A DNA stretch of 64,000 bases from CATQHW01 sp965215345 (GCA_965215345.1 CBDCDL010000001.1:434001-498000); one strand, 5' to 3'. Shown: positions 28,564 through 37,901, numbered from the stretch's first letter. Numbers and translations: made by a program. Notes: generated by a model from the sequence alone, not told the origin.

Positions 28564-29571
28564 TCACAACGGCGCGACGGCGATCAGCGGGTCTTCGCCC
28601 CGTGAGGCGAGAAGGTTGCGCAACGGGCGGCCGAAGTGGGGGGACTCGATCTCGAAGCGGTCGCCGGGCTGTGGCTCGATGCCGTGGGCGCAGCTCAGGA
28701 TGGGGGCGCCGAGGAAGTGGCAGTGGAGGTCCCAAGGGCGGCGGAACAAGCCGTACTTGAACAGGTGATGCTCCATGTTGGCCAGGGTGTGGGTCATGTT
28801 GGCGTCGCCGGTCAGGAAGGTGGCCTGCCAGAGTACGGTGCCGCCGCGGCGCACGCGAACCTCGCCTTCAACTGACTCCGGAAGGAGGCCGAGCAGCAGC
28901 TCCGGGCCGATCGAGCAGGCGCGCAGCTTGGAGTGGGCGAGGTACAGGTAGTTCTGGCGCTCGATGACGTGGTCGGCGAACTCGTTGCCGAGCGCGAAGC
29001 CGACGCGTCGCGGGCGGCCGTCGCGGCCGATCAGGTAGACGGCCACTGCTTCCGCCTCCTCGCCGCCGTCGCCGGCGAAGCCGGGGAGGGGCAGCTCGTG
29101 CTCCGGCGGGATGAGGATGCTGCCGTCGCCTTTGTAGAACCACTCCGGGGCCACGCCGATGGTGCCGGCCGGCGGCTTGCCGCCGCGCAGGCCGAGCCGG
29201 AACATGCGGATCGAGTCGGTCACGGCGTCGTCGTCGGCGCCGTCGCCCGAGCCTGCTCCGCCGTGCATGGCGTCCCGCGCCATGGCGCTGCCGGTGTGGT
29301 TGAGGCCGGTGCCGGAGATCAGCAGGTGGGCGGGATCGGGGTGGTCGATCGGCGGCAGCAGGCGCCGCTCGTCCACCAGCGCCTGGTAGTCGACGCAGGA
29401 GTCGCGTTCGCAGCCGGCCACCAAGTCGACCAGCGGGTGGCCGGTCGCGTCTGCCGACCGGGCCAGCTCAAGGACCGACGCGACGCCGGCGAGCTGGTCG
29501 ACCCGGTCGCGGTCGCGCACGACACCCACGCGCCGCGTGCCTGAGGCCGATCGATACTGAACCAGGCGCAT
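28564..29571 (-). CDS. AraD1/GguC-like fumarylacetoacetate hydrolase-fold protein
   Basis: A 335-aa protein opening MRLVQYRSASGTRRVGVV, as in the AraD1/GguC branch of the FAH superfamily. Acidic metal ligands are suggested by GGEEAEAVAVYLIG in the middle, with GFALGNEFADHVIE and AHSKLRACSIGPELL following, and ILSCAHGIEPQPGDRFEIE near the end. Members of this branch act on or near 2-keto-3-deoxy sugar acids (for example dehydration of L-2-keto-3-deoxyarabonate). The GDGADDD insertion near residue 110 is unusual. It lies 83 bases downstream of a sugar-type oxidoreductase on the same strand, which supports a sugar-acid role. Confidence 0.85.
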   Translation of the reverse strand: MRLVQYRSASGTRRVGVVRDRDRVDQLAGVASVLELARSADATGHPLVDLVAGCERDSCVDYQALVDERRLLPPIDHPDPAHLLISGTGLNHTGSAMARDAMHGGAGSGDGADDDAVTDSIRMFRLGLRGGKPPAGTIGVAPEWFYKGDGSILIPPEHELPLPGFAGDGGEEAEAVAVYLIGRDGRPRRVGFALGNEFADHVIERQNYLYLAHSKLRACSIGPELLLGLLPESVEGEVRVRRGGTVLWQATFLTGDANMTHTLANMEHHLFKYGLFRRPWDLHCHFLGAPILSCAHGIEPQPGDRFEIESPHFGRPLRNLLASRGEDPLIAVAPL

Positions 29572-29654
29572 CTACTGCCACTCCGGACTCAGGCGAATGA
29601 ACGCCTTGAGCAACGAACCGCCCGACATGCGACAGGCAGCCTCGGCCGCGTCGG

Positions 29655-30626
29655 TCACAGCCGCTGCACCTCGCCGGTGCGGATCGCCCGGTCGGCGGCG
29701 AGCACGATGCGCGTGGCCTGGATGCCGTCGGTGGCGTCGAGGTCGGGGGCGCGACCGGCGCGCAGCGCGCCGATGAACTCGCGATTCTCCAGCAGGAAGC
29801 CCTCCTCCTCTTCGACCCGCTCCGACCACTGGCGCTCGCCGTCGTTGAACGTGGCCTGCTTGAAGCGGTCGTGGAGCTGCACGCTGCGGCCGCCGCCGAA
29901 CAGCTCCAGGAAGAACTTGCTGGTCATGTGGCCGAGCGCGGCGTCGCCCTGGATCCAGCTCGCCACGGCGCCGGAGGCGAAGCGGATCGAGGCCACGCAC
30001 TGGTCGATGCGCGGATGGCCGGGGTGGGTCATGGCGCCGCCGGCCGCCCACAGCAGCTCCGGCTCGCTGCGCGCCATCCAGCGGATCACGTCGGTGGTGT
30101 GGCAGCCCTGGCTGTAGACGTTGGCGCCGCCGCGCACCGGGTCCTGCGCCCAGGCGTCGTCGCGCCAGCGGCTGTCCATCATCTGGCCGACGATCACCTG
30201 CGGCTCCGGGACGAACTCGCGCGCCTTCCGGAGGAGCGGGTAGTAGCGCATCTTGAACGCCGGCATCAGCCACACGCCGGCCTCCTCGACCGCGGCGGCC
30301 ACCGCCTCGCATTCCTCGACCGACAGCGACAGCGGCTTTTCGATGAGGATGTGCTTGCCGGCGTGCGCCGCTTCGATGGCCAGCGGCGCGTGCGAGTCGT
30401 GATGGGTGCAGATGTAGACGCCGTCCAGATCGGGGTCGGCAAGCAGGCGGGGGATGTCCCCGGTCGCGTAGCCGCCGTGCTCGGCCGCAAGCCGCTCGGC
30501 CGCGGCCGGCACCACGTCGGCGAAGGCCGTGAAGCGGGCGCCGCCCACCTCACGCACGCAGCCCGCGTGCACGGCGCCCAGGCTGCCGCAGCCGATCAGG
30601 CCGAAGCGCAGGTCGCGGGTTCTCAT
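29655..30626 (-). CDS. Gfo/Idh/MocA family oxidoreductase
   Basis: A 323-aa NAD(P)-dependent dehydrogenase from ATG 30626. The Rossmann glycine motif is LIGCGSLGAVHAG at about 9-21; GVYICTHHDSHAPLA and the hallmark EKPLSLSVEECE follow, with the lysine of EKP in the usual catalytic position. The C-terminal half carries YSQGCHTTDVIRWM with the typical active-site histidine, and FGSGGR-like FGGGRSVQL. The family oxidises sugars, inositols or their derivatives. It overlaps by four bases with the PhyH-nitrilase fusion gene upstream, and is followed by the AraD1-like gene, so these three probably form an operon. Confidence 0.92.
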   Translation of the reverse strand: MRTRDLRFGLIGCGSLGAVHAGCVREVGGARFTAFADVVPAAAERLAAEHGGYATGDIPRLLADPDLDGVYICTHHDSHAPLAIEAAHAGKHILIEKPLSLSVEECEAVAAAVEEAGVWLMPAFKMRYYPLLRKAREFVPEPQVIVGQMMDSRWRDDAWAQDPVRGGANVYSQGCHTTDVIRWMARSEPELLWAAGGAMTHPGHPRIDQCVASIRFASGAVASWIQGDAALGHMTSKFFLELFGGGRSVQLHDRFKQATFNDGERQWSERVEEEEGFLLENREFIGALRAGRAPDLDATDGIQATRIVLAADRAIRTGEVQRL

Positions 30627-32836
30627 CTCGGCGGATCCGGGGCGGTGGAGTCTCCGGAGGCGTCGTACATCAGCCGATGCAGGTTCGTGAGCAGGCGGTC
30701 GTCGGTGGTCATGCGCATCTGCGGCGCGATGCAGGGCATGCCGCGGCTCAACGTCGGGTCGCGGTACACGTTGGTCCGCCGTTCGGCCAGGTCGATGTCC
30801 GCGCAGGCCACGCCGTCGCCGTGGATCTCGGCGATGATCGCCCCGGAGGAGTCGATGATCATGCTCGGCGGACCGGTCGCGGCGGCGACGAAGTAGAGGC
30901 GGTTGTCGAGCGCGCGCGTGCGCCACGTGATCGGCTTGCCGCCGGCGACCGGCAGGAACAGGATCTCCGCGCCGAGGTGCGCGTAGTAGCGGGCGACCTC
31001 AGGGAACCACTCGTCGTAACAGATGTGGAGCGCCACCCGCCCGACGTCCAGGTCGAACACCGGGTACTCGGCGCCGCAGGAGATGCCGCCGCGCAGCTCG
31101 CCGAACGTCAGGTGGGTCTTGTCGTAGCAGCCCAGCAACTCGCCCGAGCGGTCGAACAGGACCGCCGTGTTGAACACGTGCCGGCCGCGCCGGCAGATGA
31201 CGCCGGCGATCACGTACATGCGGTGGCGGCGCGCGGCCTCGGCCAGCACCCGGCACACGGGGCCGTCGGGGACCGGCTCCGCGGCGTCAGCCCACGACCC
31301 GTAGGCGCGTTCGGGGACGCCCTGCACGGGCGAGAACTCGGTGAGGGCGGCGACGTCCACCCCCATCGACCCGGCCTGGTCGAGTTTGGCGGCGATGCGC
31401 TCGCGCTGCTCGGCCATGGTCAGCGGCGCGGGCGGATCGCCGAAGCGGATCGTGGCGATGCGCGCGATGCGCGCCGGGGGCCGCGGGACCTGGGTGACCA
31501 CGGCGCGCGACCACGCGATCCGGCCGCTCGGTGCGGCGCGCAGATAAAGCTCCATCCGCTCGTGCTCGGATGGGTGGGGCTCGTGCCGGAACGTGCACTC
31601 CAGGGACAGCGTTCCCGCCGGCGCGGCCCGCTGTTCGGCGGAACGCAGCAGCCGTGGCGTCAGGAAGTGGCCGGCACACTGGGCGAACACCGAGAGGGCG
31701 GGCCGCTCGATGTTCTCCGGACGGGCCTGCACGCTCGCGCGGTACCAGCAGCCGGGGACCAGGCGCACCGGGCGGTGCCAGCAGCCGAAGGCGTGCAGGT
31801 CGCCGTTCCCTTCCAGGACCAGCTCCTGCTCCCCGTCGCCGCCCGTTTCGATCCGGGCGCGCGGCGCGAGCTCCGCGCGTGGGGTGTCGGTCCGCCACTC
31901 GCCGTGCAGGCGGTTCGCGTCCGGCAGCGGCGCGGGCTCTCCGGTCTCGCCCGGATTGACGCCGGCCGCCAGCAGCATGCCAACCCATTGGCGATGGTTG
32001 CGCGTCACCGACTCCGGGTGCGTGCGGCTGCGGGCCACGAAGCCGGGGACGTTGCTGCGTCCGGTCGGTCCGCCGAGGCGGCAGTAGCGGGTGTCCAGGC
32101 TCCAGCGCACGGTGTCCGACGTGTTCGGCAGCGAGCGGTGCGCGACCCGCTCCATGGTCATGAGGACGTCGCCCGGCTGCATCTCGCAGGTGACGCGCTC
32201 GCCGTCCGGCAGGTCCTCGTCCTCGATGCCGTGGTACGCGACGACCCCGGGGATGCTGGTCTCCAGCCGGTGCGGAACGCTCTGCCGGTGGGAACCGGCG
32301 ATCACTTCCAGGCAGCCGTTCTCGCGCCGGGCGGCGGCCAGCGGGATCCACAGGTTGAGGATCACGGTGTCGCCGATGTCCTCGGAGAGGTACGCGTCGT
32401 CCTGGTGCCAGGGCACGTCGGCGGGGTCGTGCTCGGGGAGCTTCACCCGCAGCACCGTCTGCGGATGGGCCAGGATCTCCGGCCCGATCACGGACTCGAC
32501 CGCATCGAGCAGAGCTGGATGGGTGCGCAGCGCGTACATGCCGGCCGTCTTGTGCCGCTTGCTGTGCAGCCGGCGCCAGATCCAGGCGAGGGCCTCCTCG
32601 TCCAGCTCGCCGGCGACCGCGGCCAGGCGCCGGTCGAAGGGCTCGTCCGCGAAGGTGGCGGCGGGATCCAGGCGCTCCCAGATGACGAGCTGCTCGACCG
32701 CCTGCTCCACGGCGGCGGCGAGATCGTCCGCGAGGGGCTGGAAGGCCGCCCGCGGCAGCAACCCGGGGAGGATCAGGAAGCCCCGTTCGTGGAGCTCCGC
32801 GCACTGCGACTCGGTCAGACCGGTGCCGTGTTCCAT
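30623..32836 (-). CDS. PhyH dioxygenase fused to a carbon-nitrogen hydrolase (nitrilase superfamily)
   Basis: A single 737-aa open frame from ATG 32836. Residues about 8-290 are a PhyH domain with H144-Q-D146 (VPWHQDDAYL), distal H233 (RVAHRSLPN) and R244. Residues about 325-450 are a beta-rich linker similar to carbohydrate-binding-type sandwiches (CWYRASVQARPENIE, LYLRAAPSGR). Residues about 455-700 are a nitrilase-type domain with the Glu-Lys-Cys triad: E500 in ALTEFS, K573 in CYDKTHLTF and C606 in HICYDEWFPEVAR. Both catalytic sites look intact. It could hydroxylate and then hydrolyse an amide or nitrile in one chain. Its stop overlaps the downstream oxidoreductase start. Confidence 0.88.
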   Translation of the reverse strand: MEHGTGLTESQCAELHERGFLILPGLLPRAAFQPLADDLAAAVEQAVEQLVIWERLDPAATFADEPFDRRLAAVAGELDEEALAWIWRRLHSKRHKTAGMYALRTHPALLDAVESVIGPEILAHPQTVLRVKLPEHDPADVPWHQDDAYLSEDIGDTVILNLWIPLAAARRENGCLEVIAGSHRQSVPHRLETSIPGVVAYHGIEDEDLPDGERVTCEMQPGDVLMTMERVAHRSLPNTSDTVRWSLDTRYCRLGGPTGRSNVPGFVARSRTHPESVTRNHRQWVGMLLAAGVNPGETGEPAPLPDANRLHGEWRTDTPRAELAPRARIETGGDGEQELVLEGNGDLHAFGCWHRPVRLVPGCWYRASVQARPENIERPALSVFAQCAGHFLTPRLLRSAEQRAAPAGTLSLECTFRHEPHPSEHERMELYLRAAPSGRIAWSRAVVTQVPRPPARIARIATIRFGDPPAPLTMAEQRERIAAKLDQAGSMGVDVAALTEFSPVQGVPERAYGSWADAAEPVPDGPVCRVLAEAARRHRMYVIAGVICRRGRHVFNTAVLFDRSGELLGCYDKTHLTFGELRGGISCGAEYPVFDLDVGRVALHICYDEWFPEVARYYAHLGAEILFLPVAGGKPITWRTRALDNRLYFVAAATGPPSMIIDSSGAIIAEIHGDGVACADIDLAERRTNVYRDPTLSRGMPCIAPQMRMTTDDRLLTNLHRLMYDASGDSTAPDPPR

Positions 32837-32905
32837 ACCGGAGCGATTGAACGTCGGCGTGCGCCGCCTTGACAAGCCGCTCACCTGCCGGGCGATCGTC
32901 CGGCG

Positions 32906-34255
32906 GTGATCGGTCTGTTCGTCCGGTATCACCTCCGGCCGGCGATCCGGTACTACACCACCGGTATCACGCCGCTCTCCGTGATCGGGGCGCTGGCGAT
33001 CGTCGGCCTGTTCGCGACGGCGTACGGGAGCTACTTTGCGGCGGTACGGCGAGGGCTGGTGACGGTGGACGTGTCGCTGTACCACCTGCGCGCTCTTACC
33101 CTGGAGTTCGTGGTCGGGTTCCTGGTGGCCGGTCTGCGCAAGCGTCAGGGAGTGGTCACGTTCTTCACCTCGACTCCTCTGAGGCCTGCAGGTGTGCTGC
33201 GGCTGCTCCTACTCAGCAATGGCGGCAAGCTGCTCGGTGGGGAGGTGGTGTTCATCGCCTTCGTTCTCCCGTTCGTCCTGCGGCTGTCACCGTCGACCGA
33301 GCGCGCCGTGCTGCACGTGGCCGGCGATGCGGTCACGGTGGTGCTGCACTACCTGGCGGCGACCGTGATCGCGGCGTTGTGGCGCCGCAGGCGGAAGGAC
33401 GGGACGCTTGCCGCCGCGGTGTTCATCGCATTCGTGGGCGTGGAACTCCTGGTGTTTCGCCAGCGGCCGGACGCGGACTACGTGCTGCTGCCGGCGAACA
33501 TCGCCGCGTGCGTTGCGTGTTGGACCGTGGTGATCGGCCGTCATGATCCCACGAGGGTTCAGCGATTCCTCATCAGCGCCGTACCGAGGAGGGGTGGCCG
33601 CTCCACGATCAACCGATTCCTGCATCCGCTTCCGGTGGAGGCGAAGCTCTACGTGAAGGAATGCCTGATGCGTCCCGAGTCTGCGATCGCGGTGCTCACC
33701 GCGGCCGCGCTGTTCACGGGTTTGATCGTTGCGCTGATCCTCGGCATACCGGACGAGGCGCGCACGACGACGATCATCGGCTGTATGTACGCGGCAGCCG
33801 GATTCGGCGCCGCAGTGCTCGAACGGCCCGATCGCGCCCACATGGAGTTCTTCAAGACCACCCCGGTGACATTCGGTCGTCTCACGGTTGCCCTGCTGGC
33901 ACCGCACTGCACGGTGTATCTGCTGGCGGCGGCGATCGTGGGAACGGTGGGCGCGGCAGGGGGGATGAACCTCGGTGCCCTGCTCATCCTGCTGTCACAG
34001 GGCGTATTCGTGACATCGGTCATGTGGTTGATCCCGTTCCGGTTTCTCTATAGTTCGAAGCTCTTCGTGCTGCTCGTATCCGGGCTGATTCTGACCGCGG
34101 GATTCGTACTGGCAGTCGGAGCCGGGGCTGTCCAGGGCGCGGGCCTGCCGGTCGTGTACGCGGGGTTCGTGTTGCTGATTCCCGCGATCCTCTATCCAGG
34201 GGCCTCGTTCAAGTACGAGGACTCCACCGTCGAAGATTGGGTTCACGCGGCGTGA
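32906..34255 (+). CDS. ABC-2-type transporter membrane protein
   Basis: A 449-aa protein starting at GTG 32906, with roughly ten hydrophobic segments, among them PLSVIGALAIVGLFATAYG, AAVFIAFVGVELLVF, AIAVLTAAALFTGLIVALI, GALLILLSQGVFVTSVMW and FVLLVSGLILTAGFVLAVG. The absence of an ATPase domain and an overlapping ABC ATPase gene (GTGA, 34252-34255) identify it as the permease partner. It resembles bacterial drug or lipid exporter permeases. Substrate unknown. It starts 70 bases from the divergent PhyH-nitrilase start. Confidence 0.75.
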   Translation: MIGLFVRYHLRPAIRYYTTGITPLSVIGALAIVGLFATAYGSYFAAVRRGLVTVDVSLYHLRALTLEFVVGFLVAGLRKRQGVVTFFTSTPLRPAGVLRLLLLSNGGKLLGGEVVFIAFVLPFVLRLSPSTERAVLHVAGDAVTVVLHYLAATVIAALWRRRRKDGTLAAAVFIAFVGVELLVFRQRPDADYVLLPANIAACVACWTVVIGRHDPTRVQRFLISAVPRRGGRSTINRFLHPLPVEAKLYVKECLMRPESAIAVLTAAALFTGLIVALILGIPDEARTTTIIGCMYAAAGFGAAVLERPDRAHMEFFKTTPVTFGRLTVALLAPHCTVYLLAAAIVGTVGAAGGMNLGALLILLSQGVFVTSVMWLIPFRFLYSSKLFVLLVSGLILTAGFVLAVGAGAVQGAGLPVVYAGFVLLIPAILYPGASFKYEDSTVEDWVHAA

Positions 34256-34962
34256 TCGAGCTTGTCGGGGCGGCCAAGACCTTCGTGAACGGCAAGGGAG
34301 TGTTCGACGTCAACCTTCGGCTCGAATCCGGGCTCACGGGCTTCCTGGGGCGCAACGGATCGGGCAAGACCACGACGATGCGGCTGATCATGGGGCTGCT
34401 GGCCCCCGATCGGGGCGCGGTGCTCATCGACGGGCGGGACCTGTGGCAGTACGACCACATCTACACGCTGAAGCGCGACCTGGGGTTCCTCCCGAACGAG
34501 GACTACTTCTTCGCGCGGCTCACCGGCCGCGAGAACCTGGAGTACCTGAGCCTCCTCAAGACCGGCAAGCGCGACGCCTACGCGGCGCTGGACCGCTTCA
34601 TCGGCGAGCTGGAAGTGGACGCCTTCATCGACGATCCGTTCGACAGCTACTCCACGGGCATGAAGAAGAAGGTGCAGCTCGTCGGCGCCCTGATCGGCGA
34701 CCCCGGCAACGTCCTGCTCGACGAGCCGCACAACGGCCTGGACGTGATGGCCAACATCGCCCTGAACCGGACGCTGCTGGCTCTTCGCGACGAAGGCCGC
34801 ACCGTCTTCGTGGCCAGCCACCTGGCCGAGGTGTTCGACACGATCGGCGACACCCTGGTAGTGATCGACCAGGGCCGGATCGTGGCGGAGCACCGCGCTC
34901 CGTTCCAGACGAAGCCGGTGGACCTGTACCTGGAAGCGATCGGCGACGGTGCGTCAGCTTGA
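34252..34962 (+). CDS. ABC transporter ATP-binding protein
   Basis: A 236-aa nucleotide-binding subunit from GTG 34252. Walker A is GRNGSGKTTT at about 33-42, the Q-loop region is somewhat altered (FLPNEDYFFARLTGREN), the signature is YSTGMKKKVQL (a YSxGM variant common in ABC-2 drug exporters), Walker B is VLLDEPHNGLD and the H-loop is ASHLAEV. The protein is close to the usual size for single-domain ABC-2 ATPases. It is translationally coupled to the permease gene just upstream, and together they would form an exporter. Confidence 0.92.
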   Translation: MIELVGAAKTFVNGKGVFDVNLRLESGLTGFLGRNGSGKTTTMRLIMGLLAPDRGAVLIDGRDLWQYDHIYTLKRDLGFLPNEDYFFARLTGRENLEYLSLLKTGKRDAYAALDRFIGELEVDAFIDDPFDSYSTGMKKKVQLVGALIGDPGNVLLDEPHNGLDVMANIALNRTLLALRDEGRTVFVASHLAEVFDTIGDTLVVIDQGRIVAEHRAPFQTKPVDLYLEAIGDGASA

Positions 34963-35142
34963 TCTCGGGGGACGGTCGCTGTCTTTGTCGTTCTCTAATA
35001 AAGCTTCCGATCGTCTGGATGATCCAAAGTAGTATCCGAATACTGCTCCAGCTATAGGTCCCAGATAAGATGCCCACGTTCCTACGATGGTGTCCAAGTC
35101 GGCGGGCGAGATCACGCCGAGTACCAACACCAGGAGTGCCAA
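34954..35142 (-). CDS. Small membrane protein, start uncertain
   Basis: A 62-codon frame from TTG 35142 with two membrane segments: ALLVLVLGVISP and WASYLGPIAGAVFGYYFG, then a charged tail with SSRRSEALLEND. The frame remains open well upstream (hydrophobic LALITAVAFFGG before the assigned start), so the actual protein is probably longer and begins nearer to the end of the secreted protein gene at 35265, with a start codon that cannot be identified. The layout of GPIAGAVFGYYFGSS is often seen in small holin-like or phage-associated membrane proteins. The 3' end overlaps the convergent ABC ATPase by nine bases. Confidence 0.45.
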   Translation of the reverse strand: MALLVLVLGVISPADLDTIVGTWASYLGPIAGAVFGYYFGSSRRSEALLENDKDSDRPPRSS

Positions 35143-35264
35143 GACGGGTCCGCCAAAGAACGCTACGGCGGTAATGAGCGCGAGAGGCTCCGTATCCTGG
35201 AGTCGTTCGGTACCGTGGACGGATTCGTCGATCTCGCCGTCTCGTCGTCCCGCACGTGCCTGAT

Positions 35265-35711
35265 CTATTGTAGCGCTATGACGTCGCCGACATCCGGTAC
35301 TATTCGCGAATAGAGATCAGGAACGCCTTCCACTTCTCGATGCCAAGCGCCCCAAGGTGCCTTTTCCTGCACGTATCCGTTGACTTCAGTTACATAGAAA
35401 TGGTCTTGAGCCAGGAAGATCTTGAAGTTCACGATCTCTTGCTGATCCCATCTGAGCCTCAAAAGTCCATGCCGATCGGGGGTTTTTGTCGTGTTGGTGA
35501 TGGATGCGATGAAGGACAAATCCGTCACTGGTTCGACCTCGTACTGTATGCTCGGGGGAACATCTTCGTTGTACAGCAGCTCCGTGAGGCTCTCGATCCA
35601 GTGTATGATGACGTCGTTCGAGTCGCCCCCCTCGGCCGAATCATGATCGTCCGCCGACGCCAACGTAGAAGTCACTATCAGAACGAAACAGGCAATCGTT
35701 ACCCGCAACAT
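35265..35711 (-). CDS. Secreted protein of unknown function
   Basis: A 148-aa protein from ATG 35711 with a signal peptide (VTIACFVLIVTSTLASA, cleavage near ASADD). The mature part is acidic with a mixed alpha/beta pattern including WIESLTELLYNED and LRLRWDQQEIVNFKIF. An in-frame start at 35819 exists but would bury the signal peptide. It is AT-richer than its neighbours, and follows the PP2C gene on the same strand at 105 bases. No family recognised. Confidence 0.5.
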   Translation of the reverse strand: MLRVTIACFVLIVTSTLASADDHDSAEGGDSNDVIIHWIESLTELLYNEDVPPSIQYEVEPVTDLSFIASITNTTKTPDRHGLLRLRWDQQEIVNFKIFLAQDHFYVTEVNGYVQEKAPWGAWHREVEGVPDLYSRIVPDVGDVIALQ

Positions 35712-35815
35712 CGTGCTGCTCCAGCGCAAGGATGGCAAACGGCAGAATGAGTCGTCAACCGGGCTCTCGACGTATGAATCTGTCCGATCTTTCGTGCTGA
35801 GCACCACCGGATCAG

Positions 35816-36736
35816 TCATTCCAGCGTCTCGCTCAGCACGCCGTTCGGACCCACCAGCAGGACTTCCCCGGATGCGAGTTCGTCCTCCGCGAACTGCAAC
35901 GCCCTGCCGGGCTCGATCGCCGCGACGGTCGCGTTGTCCGTCAGCGTCTCGCCGGCCAGCCGTTCCCAGATCACCTCGACGCTCCGCCGTGCGGTCCAGC
36001 GCTCATCGTCTTCCCCCTCTACGAAGACGGCGGTCCCCGACCGGCGGACGGGATCGTGCGCGCCGTCGGTCGTGAGGACGAGTCTGCCTTCGCGCGGCGT
36101 GTGCACGAGGTGGCGCTCAGCGAGGATTCCTTCCGGTATGCCGATCGCTTCGATCAGGCTGTTGTCCGGCTCGGTCGGCTGGTACGGTTCGGGCGGGGTT
36201 GCTCCCCTCGCCAAGCGGTCGAGCACTTCGGTATGGCCGGCGTCGGTGTCATCGGTGGTGAGGCATCGGAACGGGCGCTCGGGCTCGATCAGGTGCGCCC
36301 GCGTGTCACCGGTGTGGGCGAGCATCCCGCTCCGGCGTTCCCAGACCGCGGCGGTCAGGGTCGTCCCGCCCCGTCCCTTGAGCGCCTCCAGCACCTCCCG
36401 TTGCGCGCGCAACACGGCTTCCGCGAGCACGTCGCGGGGCGTGTCGTGCTCGCCGGACAGGCAGGTCTCGACGACGATTCGCACCGTGTGGCGGCTCGCC
36501 CAGCCGCCGTCCTCCATGCCGCCCATGCCGTCCGCAGCCACCACGGCACAGCGCGGGGAGCGGTAGGTTCCGCGGCGCCAGAGCAGCACCGCGCCGCAGT
36601 CCTGCTGCTCCTCGCGCGGGCCCTGCTGCATGCCGAGCGCCATCGCGCCGTCGGCGCCCGCGTGGATCGCCCCGTCCTCATAGTCGGCGAGGCTGAACGC
36701 GTTCAGGATTCGTTCGCGCACGTCAGCCGGCCCCAC
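35816..36736 (-). CDS. PP2C/PPM-family serine/threonine protein phosphatase
   Basis: A 306-aa protein from GTG 36736. Family motifs include an opening REEQQDCGAVLL with the first metal-binding residue region, VVAADGMGGMEDGGWAS (the DGMGG site), LTAAVWERRSGMLAHTGDTRAHL, LVLTTDGAHDPV and DNATVAAIEP with its metal aspartate. It should be a Mn/Mg-dependent phosphatase of the bacterial stress-regulator type. No obvious kinase is nearby. Its start codon lies inside the 3' end of the upstream hydroxylase gene (14-base overlap), implying coupled translation. Confidence 0.85.
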   Translation of the reverse strand: MGPADVRERILNAFSLADYEDGAIHAGADGAMALGMQQGPREEQQDCGAVLLWRRGTYRSPRCAVVAADGMGGMEDGGWASRHTVRIVVETCLSGEHDTPRDVLAEAVLRAQREVLEALKGRGGTTLTAAVWERRSGMLAHTGDTRAHLIEPERPFRCLTTDDTDAGHTEVLDRLARGATPPEPYQPTEPDNSLIEAIGIPEGILAERHLVHTPREGRLVLTTDGAHDPVRRSGTAVFVEGEDDERWTARRSVEVIWERLAGETLTDNATVAAIEPGRALQFAEDELASGEVLLVGPNGVLSETLE

Positions 36737-37781
36737 GCACCGCAGTGCGACTCGGACCCGTCTTCTCCCGGGTCTGCCCGTCCCGGAACCCCATTCCCTT
36801 CCGGCGGCCGCGCATGGCCGCGTGCGCTTCCGGCGACCCGTCGTGGAAGCTGCCGAACCACTTGTCCAGCGGCACGCCCTCGTTGCCGTAGTTGCACTCG
36901 AAGTAGCGGTGGTGCAGGTAGTGGAAGTAGCCGCCGTTGCTGAAGGTCTTGTCTTCCTTGAGCACGAACTCCGAGAAGCCGGAATGACCGGCCGCCGGGC
37001 TCAGCCCGGTGTGCATGAGGTGGAACACCGCGTGGATGGGGTGCGACGGGAGCACCCAGTGCACGAGCACGCCGGAGAAGTAGATCAGGTGCTCGATCGG
37101 GTGCATGGACAGCCCCGACCAGGGGCCGATGTTGACGTTGCGGTGGTGGAGGTAGTGGGCGATCTTGTAGAGCGGCTTCCAGTGCGTCCACCGGTGCGTC
37201 CAGTAGAAGTGCATCTGCCGGATGAACAGGACCGCGATCATCATCAGCGAGCAGTAGGCGATGCCGGCCGGCGACCGCCACTCGACCCGCGGCAGCCAGC
37301 CGTTGCCGTACATCCACAGGGTCACCGCCTCGTAGGCGGTCCAGATGCCGGCGCCGGAGACCAGCGACCAGAACATGTTGTCCCAGGTCTGGTTGCCGAA
37401 CAGGAACGCCCGGTTCTTCTTCGCCAGCCAGCGGCCGTTGTACTTGTACTGCTTCCCCTGCGCGCGCTTGATGTACAGCCGCAGGTGCAGCCCGCCGGCG
37501 ATCAGCAGGAGGAGCGCGACGTTGCGCAGGTAGATCTCCGCGATCCAGCCGACCTGGAAGGTGGCGGTGCGCTCCAGCGATGGCGTGAGAAAGAGCCACG
37601 CCACCACCGCGATGCCCATGTAGACCAGGTTCTTCGGCCACAGGATGCCGTCGTGCCCGAAGATCGCCTTGAGAATCACCTTCATCCGCACCGGCCGGTC
37701 CCACATCGGGGACGGCTGCGGGAGGTTCGCCGGCTGCCACTCGCCCTTCGCGTCGCGAACGCCCAGATCCGCCTCAGCCAT
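36723..37781 (-). CDS. Sterol desaturase/fatty acid hydroxylase family membrane protein
   Basis: A 352-aa membrane di-iron oxygenase from ATG 37781. The histidine boxes are HFYWTHRWTH, HYLHHRN, HPIEH/HLMH and HYLHHRYFECNYG, which together provide the eight-histidine iron cluster of the fatty acid hydroxylase superfamily. Hydrophobic segments include LVYMGIAVVAWLFLTP, LLLLIAGGLHLRL and ICSLMMIAVLF-type sequence. Substrate may be a lipid or sterol-like alkane. It overlaps the PP2C gene by 14 bases, an unusual partner. In-frame ATG 37832 is less likely as start, since the region before MAEAD lacks coding character. Confidence 0.88.
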   Translation of the reverse strand: MAEADLGVRDAKGEWQPANLPQPSPMWDRPVRMKVILKAIFGHDGILWPKNLVYMGIAVVAWLFLTPSLERTATFQVGWIAEIYLRNVALLLLIAGGLHLRLYIKRAQGKQYKYNGRWLAKKNRAFLFGNQTWDNMFWSLVSGAGIWTAYEAVTLWMYGNGWLPRVEWRSPAGIAYCSLMMIAVLFIRQMHFYWTHRWTHWKPLYKIAHYLHHRNVNIGPWSGLSMHPIEHLIYFSGVLVHWVLPSHPIHAVFHLMHTGLSPAAGHSGFSEFVLKEDKTFSNGGYFHYLHHRYFECNYGNEGVPLDKWFGSFHDGSPEAHAAMRGRRKGMGFRDGQTREKTGPSRTAVRGAG

Positions 37782-37901
37782 GACGTTGCAGGATAGCATC
37801 TGCCCGCCGGATGTAAACCCCTGGGCGGTCATTCAACGCCGCCGCGTCCGCCTTCCGGCAGCGTGCGTGTGGAGGGTATCGGGCGTGCTACCCTCGGCTG
37901 C

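Noticed and set aside
30677..32872. 731-codon plus-strand frame opposite the PhyH-nitrilase gene
   Set aside because: Composition is arginine/valine/histidine-rich with no domain pattern, and the opposite strand carries intact catalytic motifs of two families.
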